DNA of 53,726 nt from a virus. The position numbers were made by a program, and so were the translations under genes. Positions 1 to 5,693 of this stretch are shown here, piece after piece; the first letter of the stretch is position 1, and each line of letters starts with the position of its first letter. The notes beneath the pieces are model-generated. The model worked only from the letters and a program-made list of their open reading frames with translations, was not told the DNA's origin and made no database searches. Location of the stretch: positions 1-53,726 of the IMG/VR virus record IMGVR_UViG_3300025645_000097. One strand, given 5' to 3'.

Positions 1-54
1 GCCGTCGATCTGGACCGGGAGCCGGGAGCCGTCGATCTGGACCGGGAGCCGGGG
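1..54. repeat. Tandem 27-bp repeat, two copies
   Basis: Two adjacent copies of a 27-base unit starting GCCGTCGATCTGGACC occupy 1-27 and 28-54 and differ only at the last base. No gene overlaps them. They sit at the window edge and, if the genome is circular, continue the repeat-rich non-coding tract at 52.7-53.7 kb. Function unknown. Confidence 0.85.
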
Positions 55-94
55 AGCCGCGCGACCAATAGAGGAATCCCGGGCGCGCCCATGC

Positions 95-164
95 ACGCGG
101 GCGCGCTGGCCTACGCGGGCGCACATGCACACGCGGGCGCGCGGGCACGCGCCTACGCGGGCGC
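95..164. repeat. Four copies of the decamer ACGCGGGCGC
   Basis: The decamer ACGCGGGCGC occurs at 95-104, 113-122, 131-140 and 155-164, with a period of 18, 18 and 24 bases. The segment is almost pure G/C with CA/TA interruptions. An open frame runs through it but is a low-complexity by-product. Function unknown. Confidence 0.75.
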
Positions 165-180
165 GCGTGTGTGTATAGGA

Positions 181-297
181 AACTTTGGAGACCTGGCCGG
201 TCCTCGACAACTTTGGAGGTCTAGCCGGTCCTGGCCCGGCGCAACTTTGGAGGGCTGGCCGGTCCTGGTCTGTAACTTTGGAGGGCTGGCCGGTCCT
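181..297. repeat. Four 24-bp direct repeats (AACTTTGGAGG...GGCCGGTCCT)
   Basis: Four copies of a 24-base unit that begins AACTTTGGAG and ends GCCGGTCCT lie at 181-204, 209-232, 243-266 and 274-297, spaced 28, 34 and 31 bases apart. A fifth copy is at 587-610. The last copy of the cluster touches the stop codon of the first leftward gene, and the fifth ends two bases before the stop of the second. The array looks like iterons or binding sites at the end of the leftward operon. Confidence 0.85.
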
Positions 298-542
298 CAG
301 TCCGCGCTCTTGAGCAGGCAGTCCAGCCGCTCGCGCTTCCCCTGGGCGTTGTACGCCTCGGGTGGCCGTGACAGCTTGATCCGGCACAGAGCCTCGTCAG
401 CGGCCACGGTGGCCTGCTCCAGGCGCTCCAGGGCGGTCTGCGGCTCCTCTTTCTGAGGGACGCCGTAGACGACCGCGTAGCCGCCCAGCCCGACCAGGGC
501 TAGGACGCCGACAGAAAGGATTCCTTGGGTGACAGGGTGCAT
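297..542 (-). CDS. Small membrane protein, unknown
   Basis: An 81-residue protein of unknown role. Residues 7-28 form one hydrophobic segment (GILSVGVLALVGLGGYAVVY), followed by a charged, probably helical cytoplasmic or periplasmic tail. The start is supported by a GAGGAG Shine-Dalgarno (SD) sequence 8 bases upstream. It is the last gene of the leftward early operon, separated from its neighbour by one copy of the 24-bp repeat, and its stop codon abuts the four-copy cluster. A single-spanning early phage protein could be a superinfection-exclusion or membrane-targeting factor, but nothing in the sequence proves this. Confidence 0.7.
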   Translation of the reverse strand: MHPVTQGILSVGVLALVGLGGYAVVYGVPQKEEPQTALERLEQATVAADEALCRIKLSRPPEAYNAQGKRERLDCLLKSAD

Positions 543-586
543 GTCTATTCTCCTCGATCTGTCCCCGGATAACCGGGGGTTGTGGC

Positions 587-610
587 AACTTTGTGGCCCT
601 GGCCGGTCCT
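587..610. repeat. Fifth copy of the 24-bp repeat
   Basis: An isolated copy of the 181-297 repeat (AACTTTGTGG...GGCCGGTCCT) lies between two leftward genes and ends just before the stop codon of the upstream one, the same placement as the copy at 274-297. This argues for a role at gene ends, such as transcript processing or termination, rather than chance. Confidence 0.8.
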
Positions 611-612
611 CG

Positions 613-837
613 TCACTCGTCGGCCAGGAGGTGATCTTTGACGAACTCTTTCAGGTCCTCGACGGTCTCGCACTCCTCAAGCTGGGCCAGACGGAGACCT
701 TCCCGGGACCGGGCGAAGGCCAGTTGCTTCTCCCGCTCGAACTCGTCGTCGTGGGTGGCGCACCGCTTGACGAGGGAGAAGCGGCTGACCTCCTCCCAGC
801 AGCCCTCGACGGCGCACAACTTGGCTCTACGACCCAT
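613..837 (-). CDS. Small Cys/His protein, possible zinc-binding
   Basis: A 74-residue unknown protein. Cys8, Cys13, Cys26 and His29 (C-x4-C...C-x2-H) could form a small zinc site, followed by a charged helical region. The ATG has a GGGGGG SD and overlaps the 3' end of the upstream gene by 11 bases, so translation is probably coupled. Early-operon position and small size fit a host-takeover or regulatory protein. No family recognised. Confidence 0.65.
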   Translation of the reverse strand: MGRRAKLCAVEGCWEEVSRFSLVKRCATHDDEFEREKQLAFARSREGLRLAQLEECETVEDLKEFVKDHLLADE

Positions 838-1015
838 TGGTTTCCCCCCGTAGCTTCTCGTAGGTTGCCACCGGGACCAGGAGGATCGGCTTTCCGCCCG
901 GTAGGATGTCGCTGGGCACGATCTGCACCCCGGACATCATCACGGTTTTCGCCAGGTCCAGGCTGTTCGCTTCAACCTCCTGCTGGATTTCGCGCATGAG
1001 ATTCGAATCTATCAT
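827..1015 (-). CDS. Small hypothetical protein
   Basis: A 62-residue protein of unknown function with no clear motif. The ATG is preceded by AAAGGTGAA, a strong SD that is also one half of the genome's recurrent TTCACC/GGTGAA element. The stop lies within the first codons of the next gene. It belongs to the leftward operon of small genes. Confidence 0.6.
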   Translation of the reverse strand: MIDSNLMREIQQEVEANSLDLAKTVMMSGVQIVPSDILPGGKPILLVPVATYEKLRGETNGS

Positions 1016-1032
1016 TTCGTTTCACCTTTTTT

Positions 1033-1100
1033 GGAACGATTCCGTTTTTCGATTTCGATTTTCCAAAACGATTCCGTTTTTCGGTTTTGCGTTTCGGATT
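1033..1100. repeat. Degenerate copies of the leader element
   Basis: Two tandem stretches of the form ACGATTCCGTTTTTCG lie upstream of the 62-residue gene. They resemble the ACGATTTTCGTTTTCGG core found at 1361-1406 and 1892-1937, which precede the two next genes of the same operon. They look like decayed copies of the same leader. Confidence 0.55.
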
Positions 1101-1337
1101 TCAGACCAATTCGGCCAGGCCGCCCCAGATACGCTCGATCCGGTGGCGGACAACGAACCAGGCCGTGCCGCTGCTCGGGCAGTCCTCTCTCAGGATTTCG
1201 GTGATCCGCTCGGCCTGGCTGTAGTTGATGCCGTCCACGATGACCTTTTCGGCCACGGATTCCCGGGCGAGATTGTCGGTGTAGACGACCCGCCAGGTGC
1301 GCGCCTCTTTGTCCATCTGGTCGTGGTCTGGGTTCAT
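1101..1337 (-). CDS. Hypothetical protein, 78 residues
   Basis: The start used is an ATG at 1337 overlapping the TGA of a 17-codon leader ORF (ATGA), so it is probably translated by re-initiation. The upstream extension of the open frame overlaps the MazG-like gene in another frame and was rejected. The predicted protein is compact, mixed alpha/beta, without recognisable motif. An internal ATG seven codons later is a possible alternative start. Confidence 0.55.
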   Translation of the reverse strand: MNPDHDQMDKEARTWRVVYTDNLARESVAEKVIVDGINYSQAERITEILREDCPSSGTAWFVVRHRIERIWGGLAELV

Positions 1338-1387
1338 TTCGGGTACACCCCGCCGTTGCTGGGACGATTTTCGTTTTCGGTTTTCAT
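1334..1387 (-). CDS. Leader mini-ORF MKTENENRPSNGGVYPK
   Basis: A 17-codon ORF with a good SD (GAGAGGGAA) ends in a TGA that overlaps the ATG of the downstream 78-residue gene. Its first eight codons, MKTENENR, and its upstream sequence are nearly identical to the start of the MazG-like gene at 1918. This looks like a duplicated translation leader used to drive a second gene, not an independent protein. Confidence 0.5.
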   Translation of the reverse strand: MKTENENRPSNGGVYPK

Positions 1388-1406
1388 GTTTCAGATTCCC
1401 TCTCAG
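1361..1406. repeat. Leader element copy A
   Basis: This 46-base element (GACGATTTTCGTTTTCGG core, then TTTCAGATTCCCTCTCAG) matches 1892-1937 closely. On the minus strand it supplies an SD, a start codon and the codons for MKTENENR. A duplicated expression leader is the simplest reading. Confidence 0.8.
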
Positions 1407-1918
1407 TACGCCTTCCCGCCGGGCGCGGCGCGGTTTTCGGGCTTGTGATCGGCGCGGCCTGCGTTGAACCGCAGCTTGTCGATGGTGGCTCCCGGTAGAT
1501 CGAGGCCCATTGCCCCGGCCAGGTCGAAGATGCGGATCAGCGCGTCGGCCAGTTCGACCTCGATGCCGGGCCGGTAGGTCAGCTTGTCGTCGGCCAGTCC
1601 CTTGCGGTCCGCCTCCATCGCCTCGCTGATCTCCGAGTGGATCAGGCACAGCTTGACCGGGACGTTGTGCGGCAAGTCGTGGGGCAGTCCGTCTCCGTCG
1701 TGCCACCACCCGGCGCGGAGGCTGGCCCCGTGGCAGATGTCGGTGAGGCCATCGAGGCAGACGCGCAGGTCCTCCAGCGGCGATTCAGCCAGGAACCCAG
1801 CCGGATCGTCGGGGAGTTTGAGGTCGAGCCATTTGCCGTAGACCTCGCCTGGGCGCAGCTTTGGCATGAGGACCTTTTCCGGGCCTTTGCCGGAACGATT
1901 TTCGTTTTCGGTTTTCAC
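1403..1918 (-). CDS. MazG-like nucleotide pyrophosphohydrolase
   Basis: A 171-residue protein. Its C-terminal half carries the helical metal-binding pattern of the MazG/dUTPase-like pyrophosphohydrolases: Glu96 and Glu99 in LIHSEISEAMEA, then Glu122 and Asp125 in ELADALIRI. Such phage enzymes hydrolyse (d)NTPs to monophosphate and PPi, either balancing the nucleotide pool or removing a signalling nucleotide. The start is GTG at 1918, overlapping the upstream stop (GTGA) with an AGGGG SD; an internal ATG at codon 18 is an alternative. The first eight residues (MKTENENR) duplicate the leader peptide at 1387. Family call moderately sure, substrate unknown. Confidence 0.7.
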   Translation of the reverse strand: MKTENENRSGKGPEKVLMPKLRPGEVYGKWLDLKLPDDPAGFLAESPLEDLRVCLDGLTDICHGASLRAGWWHDGDGLPHDLPHNVPVKLCLIHSEISEAMEADRKGLADDKLTYRPGIEVELADALIRIFDLAGAMGLDLPGATIDKLRFNAGRADHKPENRAAPGGKAY

Positions 1919-1937
1919 TTTTGAAATCCCCTATCAG
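1892..1937. repeat. Leader element copy B
   Basis: Second copy of the leader element, giving the SD, GTG start and first codons of the MazG-like gene. Differences from copy A are few and mostly silent with respect to the encoded MKTENENR. The element may have been copied together with its translation signals. Confidence 0.8.
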
Positions 1938-2262
1938 TTGACTTTTTCATTTTCAGGTTACGAACAAGGCGTGCGAAAACCAGGCAGAACCAGAAGGCCC
2001 CCAGGCACTCGCGGACCGCCCCGGCCATGCGGGACAGAACGCCGGGCTTCTCTTTGGGCGGCCACCCCCTACGCCAGGGCTGCGGCTCCTCCCCGGGTAG
2101 CACGGACGGACGGTGCCGGACGGTGTCGGGCAGTTGCCCCGCAGCCGGGCCGACCATGTCGATCTCGATGTCGTAGAAGCCGTATGTGCGGCCGTAGTAT
2201 TCGACCCACCGGGGTTCTGGCGGCGCGACCCGGGCTGGCTCTAGGAAAAATAGGTTGCTCAC
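1915..2262 (-). CDS. Hypothetical protein with one membrane segment
   Basis: A 115-residue protein of unknown function. The start is GTG with a GAGGAG SD 8 bases upstream, and its first G is the last base of the upstream TAG. A hydrophobic stretch near residues 84-101 (CLGAFWFCLVFARLV) is followed by a basic tail, suggesting a C-terminal membrane anchor. Its TGA overlaps the GTG of the MazG-like gene, so the two are likely co-translated. Confidence 0.6.
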   Translation of the reverse strand: MSNLFFLEPARVAPPEPRWVEYYGRTYGFYDIEIDMVGPAAGQLPDTVRHRPSVLPGEEPQPWRRGWPPKEKPGVLSRMAGAVRECLGAFWFCLVFARLVRNLKMKKSTDRGFQK

Positions 2263-2486
2263 TATTCTTTCTCCTCTGTTTCGCCCGGATTGAACCCGGC
2301 GTTGATGATCTCCGCTGCCCGATCCCGTGCCGACCAGGCGGAGGCAAACTTGGTGTATTCGAGGACCCGCCAGCTATCCGTCTCCGGGATGTGGCTGCCG
2401 GGGTAGAAGAAGGCCGAAGCGGGCGGCGGGTCGGCAGACACGATCGTCGGCCCGATCACCGGGATCGCCACGGGTCGGATGCTCAT
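2262..2486 (-). CDS. Hypothetical protein, 74 residues
   Basis: No domain recognised. The ATG at 2486 follows a GGAGGGG SD and overlaps the TGA of the upstream membrane protein. The C-terminal part (SARDRAAEIINAGFNPGE) looks like a short amphipathic helix. Only its place in the tightly coupled early operon supports it as a real gene. Confidence 0.6.
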   Translation of the reverse strand: MSIRPVAIPVIGPTIVSADPPPASAFFYPGSHIPETDSWRVLEYTKFASAWSARDRAAEIINAGFNPGETEEKE

Positions 2487-2695
2487 CGGCCCCTCCGATC
2501 CAGGCGGTTCATCATCTTACGGTGCCGCCTATCACCCTTCGCCTGTGCGACGACGAACAGGCTGATTAGGGACATCAGGGGCCAAAGCCACCCCATCGAG
2601 ATCGCAATGAGGATCAGAGAGAGCAGCGAAAACCCGACCCGGCCAACAAAGAGCGGTCCGATGAACGGGAATATGAAGCTAAAAAGGTAAATCAT
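2483..2695 (-). CDS. Small two-pass membrane protein
   Basis: A 70-residue protein with two hydrophobic segments, about residues 2-17 (IYLFSFIFPFIGPLFV) and 21-50 (GFSLLSLILIAISMGWLWPL and onward), and a strongly basic C-terminus. It starts at an ATG with a GAGGAGG SD, coupled by ATGA overlap to the upstream HTH gene. It may act in the inner membrane, for instance in superinfection exclusion or as an anti-holin; the sequence does not decide. Confidence 0.65.
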   Translation of the reverse strand: MIYLFSFIFPFIGPLFVGRVGFSLLSLILIAISMGWLWPLMSLISLFVVAQAKGDRRHRKMMNRLDRRGR

Positions 2696-2943
2696 TTGCG
2701 AGCCTCCTCGGGCAATGGTGTCTTGTTCAACAGACGCTCGGGCCAGTCATCGGGCCGGTAGCCTGCCAGGTACGCCCTGTAGAGCCGCACAACGCGGGTA
2801 GCAGGCGGTCGGTGGGTCGAGTGCCCCGGCGTGCTTTCCATGCGGTAGATCGCCTTGGTGTCCGCCAGGTCGAGCATCTGCGCGGCCTCGGCGGGGGACA
2901 GCCCAAGAGATTCCCGGGCCGCCCTGAGTTCGTCGTGGTTCAT
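2692..2943 (-). CDS. XRE-type HTH DNA-binding protein
   Basis: An 83-residue Cro-sized protein. Residues 4-40 (ELRAARESLGLSPAEAAQML and following) fit an XRE/Cro helix-turn-helix, where SPAEAAQML would be helix 2. It is coupled by ATGA to genes on both sides. The extra C-terminal helix may be for dimerisation. A phage regulator in an early operon is the natural reading; its operator is not identifiable from sequence. Confidence 0.7.
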   Translation of the reverse strand: MNHDELRAARESLGLSPAEAAQMLDLADTKAIYRMESTPGHSTHRPPATRVVRLYRAYLAGYRPDDWPERLLNKTPLPEEARK

Positions 2944-3443
2944 GGGGCCTCTCCGATGGAGTAGGCCACCTGCACCGCCGGGGCGATAAGGGCGTGCATC
3001 TCCGGGGTGTCGGTCAGGTCGGAGATCACATCCTCGACGTTGCCGTGGACAAGCCAGATGAACCCGAGCCGCGTCTTGCCGCGAAAGACGTGGTAGTAGG
3101 TCGATCCGGTGGCTCCGGTCTCTTTCTCGATCGCTGCTCGGTCACGGGTGGCCTCGACCGCGAGTTCCACCTCGTCCCAGACCTCGATCTTTAGTTTGGG
3201 GTCGGCCAGGATCGTGTCGAGCAGCTTGCCGATGATCCGGCCCTCGATGAACGGCAGGTGGTCCGGGAGATCGCTCTTGCGGCGGTCCCATGCGGCCTGG
3301 AACTGGTCGAGGTCCATGCGGGCCAGCGTGTGCGCCGCGCCCATGATCTCGCCGTCGGTGAACCCTTTGCCGCCAGCAACCTCGGCCAGCGCGGCCAGGA
3401 GGCGGGTCTGCCGGTCTACGATCTGTTCTTTCGTGTAGGTCAT
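2940..3443 (-). CDS. Hypothetical protein, 167 residues
   Basis: The start was set at the ATG at 3443 because it has a GGAGGTG SD and an ATGA overlap with the upstream stop; the frame is open further upstream but only over the neighbouring gene. The protein is acidic and helical in its first half, with a beta-rich patch near the centre (GSTYYHVFRGKTRLGFIWLV). No family recognised. Confidence 0.65.
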   Translation of the reverse strand: MTYTKEQIVDRQTRLLAALAEVAGGKGFTDGEIMGAAHTLARMDLDQFQAAWDRRKSDLPDHLPFIEGRIIGKLLDTILADPKLKIEVWDEVELAVEATRDRAAIEKETGATGSTYYHVFRGKTRLGFIWLVHGNVEDVISDLTDTPEMHALIAPAVQVAYSIGEAP

Positions 3444-3634
3444 TTCCGCACCTCCGGGTTGATCGCGGTGATAGTCAAGAACCCGGCGCGGGAGAAGTCG
3501 TAGGCGAACTCCCAGCCGAGGCGTTCCTTGTGAAAGCGGGCGATCGAGTCGTCCGCAAGGTCGTGGTTTGCCAGGCACCAGCCCAACGACAGTTCCAGTT
3601 CGCTCCGGGAGCAGCGTGCGATTTCAGCGGCCAT
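3440..3634 (-). CDS. Hypothetical protein, 64 residues
   Basis: The start was set at ATG 3634 (SD GAGGA, 7-base spacing), not at the upstream GTG at 3670, which has a poorer SD and would overlap the previous gene by 26 bases. The C-terminal half (GWEFAYDFSRAGFLTITAI) is beta-rich. Unknown function; coupled to its downstream neighbour by ATGA. Confidence 0.6.
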   Translation of the reverse strand: MAAEIARCSRSELELSLGWCLANHDLADDSIARFHKERLGWEFAYDFSRAGFLTITAINPEVRK

Positions 3635-3644
3635 GTTCCCGTCC

Positions 3645-3860
3645 TCAGTAGTCACCGTGCCCGGAGGCACGGGAGGTTTCGTTGTCGGCCTTGATGTTGG
3701 CCTCTGCCGCGTTGATACGCTCCATCTCTACCTGGTTGTCGAAACAGCTATCGCAGGTCGCGCGTCCGCCCCAGGGATCGGTCCGGCCACACTGTATTTC
3801 GATCTCGCGGAAACTGTAGCCACGCTGGACGTGGAAGGTTGCTTTGTTCTGGCAACTCAT
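3645..3860 (-). CDS. Cys-rich small protein, possible zinc ribbon
   Basis: A 71-residue protein with Cys3, Cys24, Cys36 and Cys39; the TCDSCF knuckle is a typical zinc-binding half, with the other pair widely spaced. The start has a GAGGTGG SD and an ATGA overlap with the upstream gene. Probably a small nucleic-acid- or protein-binding early protein. Confidence 0.6.
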   Translation of the reverse strand: MSCQNKATFHVQRGYSFREIEIQCGRTDPWGGRATCDSCFDNQVEMERINAAEANIKADNETSRASGHGDY

Positions 3861-4183
3861 GCCGCCACCTCGGTCAGCTTGACACCCAGGTATCCGGCGA
3901 ACGAGGACAACTCTTTCAGCTTGCCCGGCTCGACTGACGCAACCACCAGCACGTTCTCCGGCTCCGGCTCGGCGGCGGGCGCTTCAAGCTGCGCCAAGAT
4001 GTACTGAGCGGCGAGTTCCGTGGCGATGCGGCACTGCCGCTCCGCGATATTGGTGCTGATAGCCGACGAGGACAGACCGAGATACGCGCCAGCCTTGCTC
4101 AAGCCTACGGTTTCCGCGAGTTCGACCAGCGCCCTCGGTGTGGTCAGGTTGTGATTGCGCTTGGTTTCAACGGTGTCTTTCAT
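3857..4183 (-). CDS. HTH protein, first gene of the leftward early operon
   Basis: A 108-residue protein. Residues 18-46 (LVELAETVGLSKAGAYLGLS, then SAISTNI) fit a helix-turn-helix with recognition helix SSSAISTNI. The rest holds an Ala/Pro/Glu-rich linker (EAPAAEPEPENVLVV) and a C-terminal helical part. It has an AGGAGG SD and lies directly behind a leftward promoter. Being the first product of the operon and facing the divergent control region, it probably autoregulates or controls the opposing rightward genes. Confidence 0.65.
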   Translation of the reverse strand: MKDTVETKRNHNLTTPRALVELAETVGLSKAGAYLGLSSSAISTNIAERQCRIATELAAQYILAQLEAPAAEPEPENVLVVASVEPGKLKELSSFAGYLGVKLTEVAA

Positions 4184-4229
4184 GCGAGCCTCCTAAGTTT
4201 CCGAGATGATTCTCGTTGTCGCACTTGGA

Positions 4230-4258
4230 TAGTTAGGGACATATGGCCCCACGATCAA
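4230..4258 (-). promoter_or_regulatory. Leftward early promoter
   Basis: On the minus strand, -35 TTGATC (4253-4258), a 17-base spacer and -10 TAACTA (4230-4235) precede the 108-residue HTH gene, giving a leader of about 40 bases. No other promoter candidate precedes this operon. Confidence 0.6.
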
Positions 4259-4265
4259 GCAGTAT

Positions 4266-4282
4266 TTCATCTTTTGGGTGAA
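4266..4282. promoter_or_regulatory. 17-bp palindrome, operator-like
   Basis: TTCATCTTTTGGGTGAA, one mismatch from the TTCACC-N5-GGTGAA consensus, lies between the divergent leftward and rightward promoters. A regulator bound here could affect both. Confidence 0.65.
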
Positions 4283-4302
4283 AAAGTATTTTGCCGCCAA
4301 AA

Positions 4303-4343
4303 TTCACCTTTCAGTTGACAGTCCGGGAATCACGAGGCTACGA
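4303..4343 (+). promoter_or_regulatory. Rightward early promoter with overlapping operator half-site
   Basis: TTCACCTTTCAGTTGAC (4303-4319) overlaps a perfect -35 TTGACA at 4315-4320. With a 17-base spacer the -10 would be CTACGA (4338-4343), which is weak. The same CTACG-type -10 is seen in the leftward replication promoter at 49410. It would drive the genes starting at 4380. Confidence 0.6.
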
Positions 4344-4379
4344 AAAGGGGCACACAGCACGGAATCGAGCGAGGAACAC

Positions 4380-4748
4380 ATGAGCAAACCGTACAAGCGA
4401 GCAACCCCCGAAGAAATGGCCGAGCGCGCAAAAGTGATCGCCAAGCTGGTCGATGAGGGCCTTACGATCCTCCAGATCGCAGAGAAGATCGGCGTGGGCG
4501 ATGGCCGTATCCGCGAACAGATCAAGAATACCCCCGGCCTGAAAACGCCCTCCGAGGCACACCCCAACCCACGCCGCCTGGCCGGTCCGGTGGGTGCGCT
4601 GCGCCCGGCGATCACTGCCCAGACAGACGAGTTCCAGCGGTGGCTGGAGAACATCCTGCCCGAGGGAACGAGCCACGCGGAGTTCATCGTCTCGATGGCC
4701 GTGGACACCTACCTCGACGAGATGGAGGCCCAACAAGATGCGGCTTAA
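4380..4748 (+). CDS. HTH regulator, 122 residues
   Basis: Residues 12-45 hold a helix-turn-helix of the resolvase/sigma-like kind (IAKLVDEGLTILQIAEKIGV, then GDGRIREQI). A Pro-rich linker leads to a helical C-terminal part that may dimerise. The ATG at 4380 has a GAGGAA SD; the open frame extends 34 codons upstream but only through the promoter/operator region, so that part is not coding. It is the first gene rightward from the divergent control region and a candidate early regulator. Confidence 0.7.
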   Translation: MSKPYKRATPEEMAERAKVIAKLVDEGLTILQIAEKIGVGDGRIREQIKNTPGLKTPSEAHPNPRRLAGPVGALRPAITAQTDEFQRWLENILPEGTSHAEFIVSMAVDTYLDEMEAQQDAA

Positions 4749-4750
4749 AT

Positions 4751-4767
4751 TTCACCTGAAAGAGGAA
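4751..4767. promoter_or_regulatory. Operator-like half-site before secreted-protein gene
   Basis: TTCACCTGAAAGAGGAA matches the 17-bp element in its left half; the right half is replaced by GAGGAA, which can serve as SD. The same string recurs at 5174-5190, before the next gene. Confidence 0.55.
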
Positions 4768-4782
4768 TACCGGCGGCATAAG

Positions 4783-5166
4783 ATGAAGATCGCCCTCACC
4801 TCGTTCTCCATCCTGGTCGGGCTGGTGGCCTGGACCGGGCCAGCCCGGGCGCAGAGCGAGGATTGCGTCTCCGGCAACGTGGTTTTCGAGCCTACCGGCA
4901 CCGAGCCGCTGGTCGGCCACATCACCGTGACGAACGAAAGCTGCTTTGAGCCTTCGCTGCGCAATGAGTGGACAGAGCAGACCGAGATCGGCGGGTTCCG
5001 CCTGGTCTACGATCACACCTGGAACTCGCACTGCTCGCCGGAGCCGTGCCCGGATACCCTGACCGTATGGGGCGTCCCCGAAGGGTACTCCGTCCGGCCC
5101 GACAGCATCGTGATCCCCGAGAAGGGGACCATGCAGATCGAGGTCTTTGATTACCTCGGCTTTTAA
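4783..5166 (+). CDS. Predicted secreted protein with Sec signal peptide
   Basis: A 127-residue protein starting with a textbook signal peptide: Lys2, a hydrophobic core (IALTSFSILVGLVAWTG) and a cleavage motif PARAQS near residue 25. The mature part has four to six Cys residues (SEDCVSG, NESCFEP, HCSPEPC), suggesting disulphides in the periplasm, and a beta-rich fold. An in-frame ATG at 4738 with a GGAGG SD would add 15 charged residues. A phage-encoded periplasmic protein could alter the cell surface or block superinfection. Start uncertain, function unknown. Confidence 0.65.
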   Translation: MKIALTSFSILVGLVAWTGPARAQSEDCVSGNVVFEPTGTEPLVGHITVTNESCFEPSLRNEWTEQTEIGGFRLVYDHTWNSHCSPEPCPDTLTVWGVPEGYSVRPDSIVIPEKGTMQIEVFDYLGF

Positions 5167-5173
5167 CCAGAAA

Positions 5174-5190
5174 TTCACCTGAAAGAGGAA
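5174..5190. promoter_or_regulatory. Operator-like half-site with SD
   Basis: TTCACCTGAAAGAGGAA is identical to 4751-4767. Here GAGGAA is the SD for the GTG start at 5197, and TATACA follows it, a possible -10 box. A duplicated leader cassette for two consecutive genes. Confidence 0.55.
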
Positions 5191-5196
5191 TATACA

Positions 5197-5466
5197 GTGA
5201 ATCTACTCAAGAAAATGTACTCGGCCTTTGCGCCCAAAGTGTCCGTCGGCAAGATCGTCCTGCCGCTGCACGGCGGAGCGAACGCCACCCAGAAGATGCT
5301 GCATCACATGGCGATGCAGGAGGCCGCTGGCACCAACCACCTCGGCCACCCGCGCGGGTTCCGCCAGGCCCCCACCAGCCACAAGAACCCCAAGACCCAC
5401 AAGAAGGCCCCGCAGACGCGCCTGGAGAGCCTGGCGAAGCTGGCACGCGCGGAGGGTCTGGCATGA
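5197..5466 (+). CDS. Basic hypothetical protein, 89 residues
   Basis: GTG start with SD GAGGAA seven bases upstream. The protein is rich in Lys, His, Pro and Asn (SHKNPKTHKKAPQTR), so it may bind nucleic acid. No motif recognised. Its TGA overlaps the ATG of the next gene. Confidence 0.6.
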   Translation: MNLLKKMYSAFAPKVSVGKIVLPLHGGANATQKMLHHMAMQEAAGTNHLGHPRGFRQAPTSHKNPKTHKKAPQTRLESLAKLARAEGLA

Positions 5467-5693
5467 AAACCGCAATCGTACACGGCCCCGCGGGCTGCGG
5501 GAAAACCACGAACGCCGAGGCGCTAATGCGCGCGTTCGGCTGCACCGATGTCGTTGACCCCTGGCACCCGAACCAGGCGATCCAGGACGGGGCGCTCCAC
5601 CTGACGAACCACGGAGACGTTTTGCCCACCGGGATACCGTCGGGCGTGAAGGTCCTCCCCTACGACCACGCAATCCGGGAGGTGTTCGCATGA
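5463..5693 (+). CDS. P-loop miniprotein
   Basis: A 76-residue protein with a clean Walker A motif, GPAGCGKT, at residues 8-15, following a hydrophobic strand (KTAIVH). Full P-loop ATPases are two to five times longer. The rest (DPWHPNQAIQDGALHLTNH) resembles the early part of a small nucleotide kinase-like fold, ending in PYDHAIREV. It may be a minimal NTP-binding protein or the remnant of a larger ATPase. It is coupled by ATGA overlaps to both neighbours, which argues that it is expressed. Confidence 0.65.
   Translation: MKTAIVHGPAGCGKTTNAEALMRAFGCTDVVDPWHPNQAIQDGALHLTNHGDVLPTGIPSGVKVLPYDHAIREVFA

Noticed and set aside
181-297. CRISPR array
   Set aside because: Only four repeats with spacers of 4-10 bases, far too short, and no cas genes.
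91-456. Open frame of 121 codons over the left-end repeats
   Set aside because: It translates low-complexity repeats (AYAGAHAHAGARA), has no SD and runs antisense into a well-supported gene.
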